Source of the DNA: Streptomyces sp. BK208
Lineage (GTDB): Bacteria; Actinomycetota; Actinomycetes; Streptomycetales; Streptomycetaceae
Reading direction: 5' to 3'
DNA: 64,000 nt
Assembly (NCBI RefSeq): GCF_004364245.1
Contig: NZ_SOAV01000004.1
Span: forward strand, 62,001 to 126,000
The notes under the pieces: generated by a model
What the model saw: only the letters and a program-made list of their open reading frames with translations
Databases searched by the model: none
Told to the model about the DNA's origin: nothing
Program-made: the position numbers and the translations under genes
Shown: positions 26,243 to 35,406 of the stretch, in pieces
Numbering within the stretch: position 1 is the stretch's first letter
Layout of the letters: each line of letters opens with the position of its first letter

Positions 26243-26269
26243 TTCGCCACCGTTCGCCAGGGTGCGCCA
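26243..26269. repeat. 10-bp-phased heptamer repeats between nsdB and the phosphotransferase gene
   Basis: TTCGCCA at 26243-26249 and 26253-26259 and TGCGCCA at 26263-26269 recur exactly every 10 bases, with a fainter fourth unit (GTGTGCCA) after them. Helically phased direct repeats suggest a multimeric activator site. No consensus is recognised. Confidence 0.6.
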
Positions 26270-26476
26270 GATGGTGTGCCACGGGCGGCCGGGTGTCAGG
26301 TAGGAATGCGCCACCCCGACCCGGTCGCCGCGGGGGGTACTCCCCAGGGTGGTCCCGGGCGGCCGGTCGGGCGGCGCGACGGCTTTCGGAAGGCGTGGCC
26401 CCCGGCACCGAACGGGCCGGACCGGCAGCGCACTTCAGGCAGGCACAACAGGCACACGAAGGGATCTGTCTCGCCC

Positions 26477-27619
26477 ATGTACGCAGCATCGTCCTCCGTG
26501 TCCGCCCCGCAGCGCTCGCTGCACCCCCGCCCGACGGCGGGCGGCGGCCCCTACCTCGCCCCCGCGCGTCCGGCGGCCCCGGTGCTCGGAGCCGGCAGGG
26601 CGCGGCTCGGCGCGGGGCCCGGCACGCAGCCGCTCAGCGGAAGAATCGACCTGTCCGGCCCCCAGGGGGCCCAACTGCGCACGGCGATCGCCGCCGTGCA
26701 CCGGATCTGCCCGGAGTTCTCCCCCGTGCAGGTGCTGCGGCGCAGCGGGCGTTCCGTGCTCCTGGTCGGGACGACCGGGCGCAGCACGGCGGTGGCCAAG
26801 TGCTTAGTGGACCACTCCCCCGCCTGGGCGGAGCGCAGCCGGCACGAGATAGGGGCATACCGCTCGTTCGTCCGGCAGCGCCCTCCGGTGCGGGTGCCGA
26901 GGCTGATCGCGGCGGATCCGGACAACGGCACGCTGGTGATCGAGCGGATGCCCGGACGAGTGGCCGCACTGCAGCGGCACCCTCTGGAGGCCCCGCCGCG
27001 GGCGGACATCAGGGCGGCGATCGGAGCGGTCTGCCGGCTGAACGCCTGGCGACCGCCGGCCGGCACCTTCGACCCCCCGCTGGACTACGCGGCCCGGATC
27101 TCCCGCTACCACGAGCTGGGGCTGCTCACCGACCGGGACCTGGGCGACCTGCAGAAGCTGCTGCACGGCATCGCCCATGCGGGCGGACGGCAGGGCATGG
27201 GCCAGTTCTGCCACGGTGACGCGCTGCTGTCCAACATCCTCATGTCCCCGGCCGGTCCGGTGCTGGTGGACTGGGAGCACGCGGGCTGGTACCTGCCGGG
27301 TTACGACCTGGCGACGCTGTGGGCCGTCCTCGGCGACGCCCCGGCGGCCCGCCGTCAGATCAGCCAGATCGCCCAGTCCACGGGCACGGCGGCGCGCGAC
27401 GCGTTCCTGGTGAACCTGATGCTCGTACTGACCCGGGAGATCCGTACGTACGAGACGGCCGTGCAGCGTTCGATGCACGACACGGTCGCCGCGCCGTCGG
27501 CGCCGGCCCATCCGGGTGCCGCCCCGACCGGCGAGGAGCAGCGGCTGCTGCTGCGCCGGCTGCACGACGACTGTCAGATGGCGCGCCGGGCGGTGCGGGC
27601 GGCGGTCGGCACGCGCTGA
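26477..27619 (+). CDS. Aminoglycoside phosphotransferase-like kinase with a TTA codon
   Basis: A 380-residue protein of the APH/choline kinase fold. After a variable Pro-rich N terminus, the kinase lobe appears near residue 80. The catalytic loop is [15 protein letters not shown] near residue 250 (HGDxxxxN), and the metal-binding loop is [19 protein letters not shown]. Codon 110 (26804-26806) is TTA in KCLVDH, so translation should depend on the bldA tRNA. ATG 26477 is preceded by AAGGGAT. It is divergent from nsdB and followed by a canonical T-tailed terminator. Its natural substrate is unknown. Confidence 0.88.
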   Translation: MYAASSSVSAPQRSLHPRPTAGGGPYLAPARPAAPVLGAGRARLGAGPGTQPLSGRIDLSGPQGAQLRTAIAAVHRICPEFSPVQVLRRSGRSVLLVGTTGRSTAVAKCLVDHSPAWAERSRHEIGAYRSFVRQRPPVRVPRLIAADPDNGTLVIERMPGRVAALQRHPLEAPPRADIRAAIGAVCRLNAWRPPAGTFDPPLDYAARISRYHELGLLTDRDLGDLQKLLHGIAHAGGRQGMGQFCHGDALLSNILMSPAGPVLVDWEHAGWYLPGYDLATLWAVLGDAPAARRQISQIAQSTGTAARDAFLVNLMLVLTREIRTYETAVQRSMHDTVAAPSAPAHPGAAPTGEEQRLLLRRLHDDCQMARRAVRAAVGTR

Positions 27620-27648
27620 CGGGAGGGACGCAGGGAAGACGGTGGTCC

Positions 27649-27684
27649 GCGGTGTGCTCCTGATGGGAGCACACCGCTTTTTTT
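27649..27684 (+). terminator. Intrinsic terminator with T7 tail
   Basis: GCGGTGTGCTCC (27649-27660) and its complement (27666-27677) form a perfect 12-bp stem around TGATG, followed by seven T (27678-27684). It ends the phosphotransferase transcript. T-tailed terminators are uncommon in such GC-rich DNA. Confidence 0.95.
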
Positions 27685-27913
27685 GGTGTCTCCGCCAACC
27701 GGGTGTGTGCAGGGGCCATTGGTGTACGCCACTGACGCCGCGCAGGCCCGTGCCCCGCCGCCACGAAACCCGCCGGACCCCCTGCTGACGTGGGAAATCG
27801 CCGCCGCGACGGCATGATTGACGGATCGTCGGACCGCCGGGTACCACTGACCCACGCCCGGCCCCGCACGTCCCCCCACGCCCCGTCCCGCCCGACCGTC
27901 ACAGGAGGCCGCT

Positions 27914-29866
27914 TTGCGAGGATCCCCCGTCGTGCCCGCCCTGGCCACCGCGGCGCTGCTGCTGCCGCTGCTCGGCGCGGCGCCGTCCGCCGCCGTGGCC
28001 CCGGACGCGCCGTCCGCCCCGGACCGTCTGCAGCGGGCGTTCGCCGCCGCGGCGGCCGAGTACCACGTACCGCAGAGCGTCCTCCTCGGCGTCTCCTATC
28101 TGCAGTCCCGCTGGGACGCGCACGGTGGAGCGCCGAGCGTGACCGGTGGCTACGGACCGCTGCACCTCACCGACGCCCGCACGGCGCTGGCCGAGACGCC
28201 CCGGTCCCACCACGGCGAGGGGGGCGAGGACCCGCGCGGCGACGACGCGCGTGCCCGGCTGCGGGTCGGCGGGTCGGCGCAGGCCCCCACCGCGGCCAGC
28301 GCCGACCTGCCTGCCCGGCTGACCACCCTGCCGAAGGCCGCCGGGCTGACCGGACTGAGCCCCGAGTCGCTGCGCACCGACCCGGCGGCGAACGTGTCCG
28401 GCGGTGCCGCGCTGCTCGCCGCCGCCCAGCGGGAACTGGGCGAACCGCTGAGCCCCGACCCTGCGGACTGGTACGGGGCGGTGGCCCGCTTCTCGGGGGC
28501 GGAGGACTCCGCGACGGCCGCGTCGTACGCGAACGACGTCTACGAGGTGATCCGGACGGGCGAGCGGCGCACCACGGACGCCGGCCAGCAGGTCACGCTG
28601 GCGGCCCGCCCCGGCCTGGCGCCCGACGTCTCCCAGCTGGGCGACGCGGGTCTGCGCGCGGCGTCCGCGGCCGGCACGGAGTGCCCGAGGTCGGTGTCGT
28701 GCGAGTGGGTCCCCGCCCCGTACGAGGAGTTCGGCGACGGCGACTACGGCAACCACGACCTGGGCGACAGGCCTGCCTCCCAGCGCATCCGCTACATCGT
28801 CGTGCACGACACCGAGGGCACCTGGAACGGTGTCCTCAACCTGGTCCAGGACCCCACCTACGTGTCCTGGAACTACACGCTGCGCTCCACCGACGGCCAC
28901 ATCGCGCAGCACGTGAAGGCGAAGGACGTGGCCTGGCACGCGGGCAACTGGTACGTCAACGCGGGGTCGATCGGCCTGGAGCACGAGGGTTTCCTGACGG
29001 AGCCGGACGCCTGGTACACGGAGGCGATGTACCGGTCCTCGGCGCGGCTGGTGAAGTACCTGGCCGGGAAGTACGGCATCCCGCTGGACCGGCAGCACGT
29101 GCTGGGCCACGACAACGTCCCCGGCACCACCACGGCGACGATCCCGGGCATGCACACCGACCCGGGCCCCTACTGGGACTGGCGGCACTACTTCCAGCTG
29201 CTCGGCCGGCCCGTCGAACCGACCGCGGGCAGGAAGTCGTCCCTGGTGACGATCCGCCCGGACTACGACGCCAACCGTCCCGAGTACACGGGCTGCGAGA
29301 CGCCGGGCGAGCCCTGCACGGCGCACGGCTCCAGCGAGGTGCGGCTGTACTCCGACCACGACGTGAAGGCGCCGCTGATCAAGGACGTCGGCCTCGGCGG
29401 CACGCCGACGACCGGGGTGAACGACCTGTCCTCGCGGGTCTCCACGGGCCAGCAGTACGCGGTGGCCGACCGGTGGGGCGACTGGACGGCCATCTGGTAC
29501 CTGGGCCAGAAGGCCTGGTTCCACAACCCGCGCAGGAGCCCGGCGGCGGTGCCCGCGTCGGGCCGGGTGATCACCCCGCGCAAGGGCCTGGAGAGCGTCC
29601 CGGTGTACGGGCGCGCGTACCCGGAGAAGGCCGCCTACCCGGCGGACGTGCCCGCCCAGGCGGTGTCGCCGCTGCCGTACGCCCTGCCGGCGGGGCAGAA
29701 GTACGTGGTGGGTGAGAAGGTGCCCGGCGAGTACTACTACGCGGTGACCTTCGACGAGGCGTCCCACCGGGTGGTGCGGGGCGAGGACCAGTACTACGAG
29801 ATCCAGTACGGCCACCGGGTGGCGTTCGTGCGCGCCGCCGACGTGACCGTCTCGGCCGCGCGCTGA
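27914..29866 (+). CDS. Secreted N-acetylmuramoyl-L-alanine amidase (Amidase_2)
   Basis: A 650-residue extracellular peptidoglycan hydrolase. The signal peptide ends about residue 28 (APSAAVA). Residues 35-85 resemble a transglycosylase-like helical segment (QSVLLGVSYLQSRWDAHGG). The zinc amidase domain starts near residue 295: RYIVVHDTEG (first His), KDVAWHAGNWYVNAGSIGLE (second His), and LGHDNVPGT. The C-terminal 200 residues carry SH3-like segments ending in YYEIQYGHRVAFVRA. TTG 27914 is the start, with AGGAGG five bases upstream and no better alternative. It cleaves the amide between MurNAc and L-Ala. Confidence 0.9.
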   Translation: MRGSPVVPALATAALLLPLLGAAPSAAVAPDAPSAPDRLQRAFAAAAAEYHVPQSVLLGVSYLQSRWDAHGGAPSVTGGYGPLHLTDARTALAETPRSHHGEGGEDPRGDDARARLRVGGSAQAPTAASADLPARLTTLPKAAGLTGLSPESLRTDPAANVSGGAALLAAAQRELGEPLSPDPADWYGAVARFSGAEDSATAASYANDVYEVIRTGERRTTDAGQQVTLAARPGLAPDVSQLGDAGLRAASAAGTECPRSVSCEWVPAPYEEFGDGDYGNHDLGDRPASQRIRYIVVHDTEGTWNGVLNLVQDPTYVSWNYTLRSTDGHIAQHVKAKDVAWHAGNWYVNAGSIGLEHEGFLTEPDAWYTEAMYRSSARLVKYLAGKYGIPLDRQHVLGHDNVPGTTTATIPGMHTDPGPYWDWRHYFQLLGRPVEPTAGRKSSLVTIRPDYDANRPEYTGCETPGEPCTAHGSSEVRLYSDHDVKAPLIKDVGLGGTPTTGVNDLSSRVSTGQQYAVADRWGDWTAIWYLGQKAWFHNPRRSPAAVPASGRVITPRKGLESVPVYGRAYPEKAAYPADVPAQAVSPLPYALPAGQKYVVGEKVPGEYYYAVTFDEASHRVVRGEDQYYEIQYGHRVAFVRAADVTVSAAR

Positions 29867-29877
29867 CGGGAGCGGTC

Positions 29878-30375
29878 TCAGCCCTGCTGGAAAAGCTCCG
29901 CCGGGAGCGGCTTCAGCAGGGCGTACAGGTCGTCGGTGATGGGGCGGTCCCAGGCGGCGATGGTCACCAGGACACCGTCGCTGCGGTCGAACTGCACGCA
30001 GGAGATCCGGCTCTCGGAGAGCTTGAGGCGGCGCACGATGAGCAGGTTGTCGCCCTGCATCACGGGGACGTCCTCGGCGCCGACGACCGTGATCTCCTCG
30101 TCGTTCTCCAGGGCGAGCAGCAGCTGGGCCACCTCGAAGGGGATCTCTCCCTCGGGGATCTCGCGCGCCGGGGAGCCGTCCGGCAGGTTGCCGATGATCA
30201 TCGCGGGACCGCGGCCGCCGAACAGGTCGTAGCGCAGGAAGACGCCCTGGCAGGTGCCGTCGGGCGCGGGCAGCAGACCGGCGCCGAGATTCCCGGGCCA
30301 GTCGCCCGGGTCCATGGCCAGTACGTCGAAGTCGGGCCCGGCGGGTGTGGCGCTGCGGCGGCGGAGGAACGACAT
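29878..30375 (-). CDS. Conserved hypothetical protein, actinobacterial
   Basis: I do not recognise a functional family for this 165-residue acidic soluble protein. Notable stretches are DFDVLAMDPGDWPGNLGAGL at the N terminus and ISCVQFDRSDGVLVTIAAWD near the C terminus, both without catalytic motifs I can name. The start is ATG 30375. The frame ends 11 bases from the convergent amidase gene, and a universal stress protein gene lies upstream on the same strand at 136 bases. No membrane segments or signal peptide. Confidence 0.65.
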   Translation of the reverse strand: MSFLRRRSATPAGPDFDVLAMDPGDWPGNLGAGLLPAPDGTCQGVFLRYDLFGGRGPAMIIGNLPDGSPAREIPEGEIPFEVAQLLLALENDEEITVVGAEDVPVMQGDNLLIVRRLKLSESRISCVQFDRSDGVLVTIAAWDRPITDDLYALLKPLPAELFQQG

Positions 30376-30511
30376 GCCGCCATGGTACGTGTCCGGGCCG
30401 GGTGAACGGTGTGCGGGCGGACCCACGGCCGGGCTCGGCGACGCGCCGGTGGCGCTCCGGGCCGCGGGCCGCCCGGACCCGGTCGCCGCGTGCCGGGTAC
30501 GGGTCCGGGCG

Positions 30512-31414
30512 TCACTCCCGCGGTGACGCCGGGGGGATCACCGCGACCGGGGACGCCGCGTGCAGCAGGACGGCGTGGGTGACCGAGCCCATCATGCGGG
30601 CGGGGGCCAGCAGGCGCCGCCGGTGGCGTCCGACGACGACCAGGTCGGCGTCCCGGGAGGAGGCGACCAGGTGTCCCGCGGCGTCGCCCGGCGCGACGTA
30701 CGGCTCGGCCCGGACACCGGGGTGACGCTCGCGGTGGGGTGCGAGGAAGCCGTCGGCGAGGACCCTGGTCTCGCTTTCGAGGGAGACCGCGTCGATCACC
30801 GGCGGCACGATCTGCCCCGCGGCGGCCCAGGTCTGCACCGGCCACGGGTAGGCGGCGACCACCTGGAGGCGGGCGCCGCGCAGCTCGGCCTCGGTGAAGG
30901 CGAAGGCGAGGGCGGCGTCGTCGGGGCTGTCCACGTGCAGGCCGACCACCACCCGGGGACCGGGGTCGTCCGGTGCCTCGCCGTGGACCTCGCGCCCGGG
31001 ACGGGGCACCACGACGACGGGGCACTCGGCGTCGCGGGCGGCGGCCATGCCGTTGGAGCCGAGCAGCAGGCCGGCGAAGCCGCCCCGGCCGCGGGAGCCG
31101 AGCACCAGCAGCTGGGCGTCGGCGCCCAGTTCCGGGAGCAGGGCCCCCGGTACGCCCTCCATGCCGACGTATTCCGTCGGCACCGCGAAAGCCCGTCCCT
31201 GCAGGTGCGCGCGGGCCTGGTCGAGCGCCGGGTCCTCGGTCGTGTCCGGTGGGCCCGCGACGAGGACGTCGGTCTGGGCCCAGGCGGCGTACTGGCGCAC
31301 GTGCACCACCCGCAGGGGTGCCTCGCGCCGGTGGGCGGCGTCGAGCGCCCAGTCCAGGGCGCGCAGGCCGTCGTCCGAACCGTCGACCGCCGCGATGACC
31401 GGCAGGGTGCTCAT
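30512..31414 (-). CDS. Tandem UspA universal stress protein
   Basis: A 300-residue protein made of two UspA domains, residues 1-145 and 150-295. The first has the ATP-binding signature GSRGRGGFAGLLLGSNG (GxxG then GS/T). In the second the corresponding segment is GRHRRRLLAPARMMGSVTH, where the first Gly is kept but the rest is more basic. Such proteins accumulate under stress and may bind adenine nucleotides. GGAGGTGAGGA sits just before ATG 31414. It is transcribed away from the DUF397 gene on the same strand with an 83-bp gap. Confidence 0.9.
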   Translation of the reverse strand: MSTLPVIAAVDGSDDGLRALDWALDAAHRREAPLRVVHVRQYAAWAQTDVLVAGPPDTTEDPALDQARAHLQGRAFAVPTEYVGMEGVPGALLPELGADAQLLVLGSRGRGGFAGLLLGSNGMAAARDAECPVVVVPRPGREVHGEAPDDPGPRVVVGLHVDSPDDAALAFAFTEAELRGARLQVVAAYPWPVQTWAAAGQIVPPVIDAVSLESETRVLADGFLAPHRERHPGVRAEPYVAPGDAAGHLVASSRDADLVVVGRHRRRLLAPARMMGSVTHAVLLHAASPVAVIPPASPRE

Positions 31415-31497
31415 GGGTCCTCACCTCCGGAGTACGGACTTCCCCCCGGCGGCGGAGCGAACACCCAGGTTCGGCCGGTCGGCGCACCCCGTGGTGG

Positions 31498-31740
31498 CTA
31501 CGTGAGGTCGAACTCTCCTTCTCGCGCTCCGGAGACGAACGCACCCCACTCGTCCGGGGTGAAGATCAACGAGGGGCTTTCCGGGCTGCCGCTGTTGCGC
31601 ATGGCGATGAATCCCTCGACGAAGGCGATCTGGACATCCCCCAGGCCTCGGCTGCTGGACTGCCACTGCGCGTTGCTGAGATCCAGGTGCGGCTTGTCCC
31701 AGCCCATGAGCGGGCGCTGGTGGGTGGTGCTCTCGGCCAC
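31498..31740 (-). CDS. DUF397 protein
   Basis: An 80-residue small protein of the DUF397 family: WQSSSRGLGDVQIAFVEGFI, then AMRNSGSPESPSLIFTPDEW, then GAFVSGAREGEF. In Streptomyces these are numerous and usually pair with an XRE-type regulator carrying DUF5753, which they inactivate or modulate. No XRE partner lies next to it here, so it is an orphan. GTG 31740 has GGGAGGAG upstream. Function not known beyond the family context. Confidence 0.88.
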   Translation of the reverse strand: MAESTTHQRPLMGWDKPHLDLSNAQWQSSSRGLGDVQIAFVEGFIAMRNSGSPESPSLIFTPDEWGAFVSGAREGEFDLT

Positions 31741-31827
31741 GTCCGTGCTCCTCCCGGTGTCGTCGTGCGCGGCCAGCCTAGCGATCGGGTCCGGCCTCGG
31801 ACAGGCCGTGCAGGGACGGCTTCGGAT

Positions 31828-33327
31828 TCAGGAACGGGTGAAGCGGTCCCGCAGCTCCCTCTTGAGGATCTTGCCGCTGGCGTTGCGCGGCAGGGCGTCC
31901 ACGAACCGGATGTGTTTGGGTGCCTTGAACGCGGCGAGTTTCTCGCGGGCGTGCGCGATCAGTTCGTCCTCGGTGACCTCGCCGCGCGGGACGACGACGG
32001 CCGTGACGGCCTCGATCCAGCGCTCGTCGGGCAGGCCGATCACGGCCGCCTCCGCGACGGCCTCGTGCGCGTAGAGGGCGTCCTCGACCTGGCGCGAGGC
32101 GACCAGCACGCCGCCGGAGTTGATGACGTCCTTCACCCGGTCGACGATCGTGTAGTAGCCCTCCGCGTCCCGCACGGCGAGGTCGCCGGAGTGGAACCAG
32201 CCGTCGCGGAAGGCGGCCTCGGTCTCCTCGGGCTTGTCCCAGTACCCCTCGCACAGCTGCGGGGAGCGGTAGACCACTTCGCCGGGCGTGCCGTCGGGCA
32301 CGTCCTTGCCGTCCTCGTCCACCACGCGCGCGTCGACGAACAGGACGGGACGCCCGCAGGAGTCCATCCGGCCTTCGTGTTCGTCGGGCCCGAGGACGGT
32401 GGCGAGGGGACCGATCTCGCTCTGTCCGAAGCAGTTGTAGAAGGCCAGGTGCGGCAGGCGTGCGCGCAGCCGTTCCAGGACGGGCACCGGCATGATCGAG
32501 GCGCCGTAGTAGGCCTTGCGCAGCCCGCCCAGGTCGCGGGTGGCGAAGTCGGCGCGGTTGGCGAGGCCGATCCACACGGTGGGCGGGGCGAACAGGCTGT
32601 CCACGCGGCCCGCTTCGATCAGGTCGAAGAGCCGGTCGCCGTCCGGTGCGTCCAGGACGATGTTGGTGGCGCCGACCGCGAGGTAGGGCAGCAGGAAGAC
32701 GTGGGTCTGCGCCGAGTGGTAGAGCGGCAGGGCGTGCACCGGGCGGTCGCCCGCGCCGAGATCCAGGGCGGTGATGGCGCTCCGGTACTCGTGCACCAGC
32801 GCCCGGTGGGTCATCATCGCGCCCTTGGGCAGCGCGGTGGTGCCCGAGGTGTAGAGGAGCTGCACCAGGTCCTCGGCGCCCGGTTCGGGGCCGTCGTACG
32901 CGGGTGCCGACGCGAGGCGGGCGAGCAGCGAACCCTCGGCGTCGCGCAGCGGCAGGGCGCGTGTCCCTGCGGGGAGCCGGGCGGCGAGGCCGGGGTCGGT
33001 GAGGACCAGGGTGCTGCCGGACTGTCCGACGACGTAGGCGAGGTCGTCGCCGGTGAGGTTCTGGTTGACGGGGACGTGCACCAGGCCCGCGCGGGCGCAG
33101 GCCAGGAAGGCGATGAGGTAGGCGTCGGAGTTGTGGCCGTAGGCGCCGACCCGGTCGCCCGGGGACAGGCCCTCGTCCAGCAGGACGCTCGCCGCGCGGG
33201 ATACCGCGGTGTCCAGTTCCCCGTAGGTCCAGGTGCGGTCGCGGTACTCCACCGCGACGCGTGCCGGAGTGCGCCGGGCGCTGCGCCGCAGCACTCCGTC
33301 AACGGTGCTGCCGTGTCCGGTCGTCAT
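31828..33327 (-). CDS. AMP-forming acyl-CoA synthetase/ligase
   Basis: A 499-residue adenylate-forming enzyme of the FadD-like class. The P-loop-like motif LLYTSGTTALPKGAMMTH is near residue 160, followed by YNCFGQSEIGP, GWFHSGDLAVRDAEGYYTIV, the hinge ASRQVEDALYAHEAV and the catalytic Lys in SGKILKREL at the C terminus. It activates a carboxylic acid with ATP and CoA; the chain length is not evident from sequence. ATG 33327 is the start. It is divergent from the serine hydrolase gene, whose operators lie in the shared 173-bp gap. Confidence 0.9.
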   Translation of the reverse strand: MTTGHGSTVDGVLRRSARRTPARVAVEYRDRTWTYGELDTAVSRAASVLLDEGLSPGDRVGAYGHNSDAYLIAFLACARAGLVHVPVNQNLTGDDLAYVVGQSGSTLVLTDPGLAARLPAGTRALPLRDAEGSLLARLASAPAYDGPEPGAEDLVQLLYTSGTTALPKGAMMTHRALVHEYRSAITALDLGAGDRPVHALPLYHSAQTHVFLLPYLAVGATNIVLDAPDGDRLFDLIEAGRVDSLFAPPTVWIGLANRADFATRDLGGLRKAYYGASIMPVPVLERLRARLPHLAFYNCFGQSEIGPLATVLGPDEHEGRMDSCGRPVLFVDARVVDEDGKDVPDGTPGEVVYRSPQLCEGYWDKPEETEAAFRDGWFHSGDLAVRDAEGYYTIVDRVKDVINSGGVLVASRQVEDALYAHEAVAEAAVIGLPDERWIEAVTAVVVPRGEVTEDELIAHAREKLAAFKAPKHIRFVDALPRNASGKILKRELRDRFTRS

Positions 33328-33434
33328 GACATGATCCTCGGCCGGTCACGAGGGCGGGTCAAGCCGTGTGCGCCGGTCCGCCGGCTCCGCGCGTCCGCTC
33401 CGTACGCCCCATTGACACGGCCCGTCACTGACAG

Positions 33435-33475
33435 GAAAGTTTCACTCCGCACGGCGATCCGGGAAAGATACTTTC
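33435..33475. promoter_or_regulatory. Paired inverted-repeat operators upstream of the serine hydrolase gene
   Basis: GAAAGTTTC (33435-33443) and GAAAGATACTTTC (33463-33475) are both GAAAG/CTTTC-type inverted repeats, with centres exactly 30 bp apart. They lie 26-66 bases before the serine hydrolase start. This looks like a two-site operator for a dimeric repressor; the family is not identified. Confidence 0.55.
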
Positions 33476-33500
33476 AGCTTCGGTTGCGGGAGGCTCTTCG

Positions 33501-35276
33501 ATGGCCGGTCAGGGGACGCACGGATGCACACGGCGTCAACTAGGGGCGGGCGCCTTGGCCCTGGGCGGTGCACTGGCCATCGCCCCGTTCGCGGCGGGGC
33601 CGGCCGCGGCCGCCTCCGGCACGGGCCGCCGGCCCACGCTCCGGCACGGTTCGGCCGAGCGCGCCGGGCTGCTCCCGGGCCATCTGCGCCGGCTCGTCAC
33701 CGACGCCGAGGCGTTCCTCGGCCCGTCCCCCGAGCACCCTTGGTACGCGGGGGCCGTGCTGCTCGCCGGCCGGGGCGGCACGGTGGCGCTGCACGAGCCG
33801 ATCGGGATGGCGGTGCGCTACCGGGCCTACGACGAGGCGACCGACACCGGTGTCGAGTTCCCGGCGGGGCAGCAGATCCCGATGGCGAAGGACACGGTGT
33901 TCGACCTCGCGTCGATCTCCAAGCTGTTCACCTCGATCCTCGCCGTGCAGCAGCTGGAGCGGGGCGCGCTGGAGCTGGAGGCGCCGGTCACCTCGTACCT
34001 GCCGGACTTCGGCCGGGCGGGCAAGCAGCAGGTGACGATCCGTCACCTGCTGACCCACACCTCGGGTTTCCGGGCGTGGGTCCCGCTGTACAGCGTGCCC
34101 ACGCGCGAGGAGAAGGTACAACTCGTCTACGACGAGGTGCCGGTGAACGCGCCCGGCACGGCGTACCTGTACTCGGACCTGAACATGATCTCGCTGCAGC
34201 TGGTCCTGGAGAGGATCACCGGCCGCGCCCTGGACGTCCTGCTGCGCGACGAGGTCACCGGGCCGCTCGGTCTGGGCCGCACCCGCTACAACCCGCCCGC
34301 CTCCTGGCGGCCGGGGATCGCGGCCACCGAGGACGCCCGGCAGCCCTGGTCCGGCCTGGACCGGGGCCTGGTGTGGGGCGAGGTGCACGACGAGAACGCC
34401 TTCAGCCTGGGCGGGGTCGCCGGGCACGCGGGGGTGTTCTCCTGCGCGTGGGACCTCGCGGTCCTCGGCCGTACGCTGCTCAACGGCGGCTCCTACGGGC
34501 GCTCGCGCATCCTGCGGCCGGAGTCGGTGGAGCTGATGTTCACCGACTTCAACACCGACTTCCCGGGCGACGAGCACGGCCTGGGCTTCGAGCTGTACCA
34601 GCACTGGTACATGGGCGCGATGGCGACACCGCGCACGGCCGGGCACACCGGATTCACCGGCACCTCGCTGGTGCTCGACCCCACGACCGACTCGTTCCTC
34701 GTCGTACTCGGCAACTCCGTCCACCCGGTGCGGAGCTGGCGGTCCGGATCGGCTCCGCGGGTGGCGGCCGGCACCAACCTGGCACGGGCGGTGCCGGTCC
34801 GGCCCGAGCACGGGCGCACCGCCTGGTTCTCGGGGACGGCGAGTTCCGCCACGGCCACGCTGACCCTGCCCGCGCTGGACACGTCGGCGGGACGGGCTCG
34901 ACTGCGCTGCTCGCTGTGGTGGGACACCGAGCCCGGATCGGACACCCTCGTCCTGGAGGCCACGACCGACGGCGGCGCGTCGTGGCGGCCGGTCCCGTTC
35001 ACCACGACCCGGCACGGAGAGGCTCCCCGGGAGCACCCGGCGGGCTCGGCGACCGGCTGGTCGGGACGCGTCTGGCACCGGTTGACCGCCGCCCTCCCGG
35101 CCACACGCGGCCTCACCCTGCGCTGGCGCTGCACGACCGACCGCCTGTACGTCGGGCGCGGGGCGTACGTCGACGGGCTGCGCGCGGAGGCGGGCGGCGA
35201 CGTCCTGTTCCACGACGCGCGCCCCGCGGACGCGGCGCGCGTCGAGGCGGTGGGGTGGTCGGCGTCGGCCGACTGA
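33501..35276 (+). CDS. Secreted serine hydrolase (beta-lactamase family) with extra C-terminal domain
   Basis: A 591-residue exported hydrolase. A twin-Arg signal (TRRQLGAGALALGGALAI) precedes the beta-lactamase-like domain: SISKLFTS (SxxK) near residue 138, YLYSDLNMISL (YxN) near residue 225, and the third box TAGHTGFTG near residue 378. From about residue 430 to the end there is a beta-rich domain (RTAWFSGTASSATATLTLPA, then LRWRCTTDRLYVGRG) resembling a carbohydrate-binding fold. ATG 33501 has GGGAGG at good spacing. Possible activities are D-aminopeptidase or esterase. Two inverted repeats in the upstream region suggest a specific repressor. Confidence 0.88.
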   Translation: MAGQGTHGCTRRQLGAGALALGGALAIAPFAAGPAAAASGTGRRPTLRHGSAERAGLLPGHLRRLVTDAEAFLGPSPEHPWYAGAVLLAGRGGTVALHEPIGMAVRYRAYDEATDTGVEFPAGQQIPMAKDTVFDLASISKLFTSILAVQQLERGALELEAPVTSYLPDFGRAGKQQVTIRHLLTHTSGFRAWVPLYSVPTREEKVQLVYDEVPVNAPGTAYLYSDLNMISLQLVLERITGRALDVLLRDEVTGPLGLGRTRYNPPASWRPGIAATEDARQPWSGLDRGLVWGEVHDENAFSLGGVAGHAGVFSCAWDLAVLGRTLLNGGSYGRSRILRPESVELMFTDFNTDFPGDEHGLGFELYQHWYMGAMATPRTAGHTGFTGTSLVLDPTTDSFLVVLGNSVHPVRSWRSGSAPRVAAGTNLARAVPVRPEHGRTAWFSGTASSATATLTLPALDTSAGRARLRCSLWWDTEPGSDTLVLEATTDGGASWRPVPFTTTRHGEAPREHPAGSATGWSGRVWHRLTAALPATRGLTLRWRCTTDRLYVGRGAYVDGLRAEAGGDVLFHDARPADAARVEAVGWSASAD

Positions 35277-35406
35277 TCCCACCCGAGGGGCGACACGGGG
35301 CGCCGGGCCCCCACGGGCTACGGGCTACGGGCAACAGCAAGGCTCAAGACGGAGCATGCGTGGTGCCGCGGTGCCCGGTCCCCGCCCCGGCAGGCGTCCT
35401 CGTACG

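Noticed and set aside
27599..27699. Possible small RNA at the T-tailed hairpin
   Set aside because: It lies directly after a stop codon and is fully explained as an intrinsic terminator.
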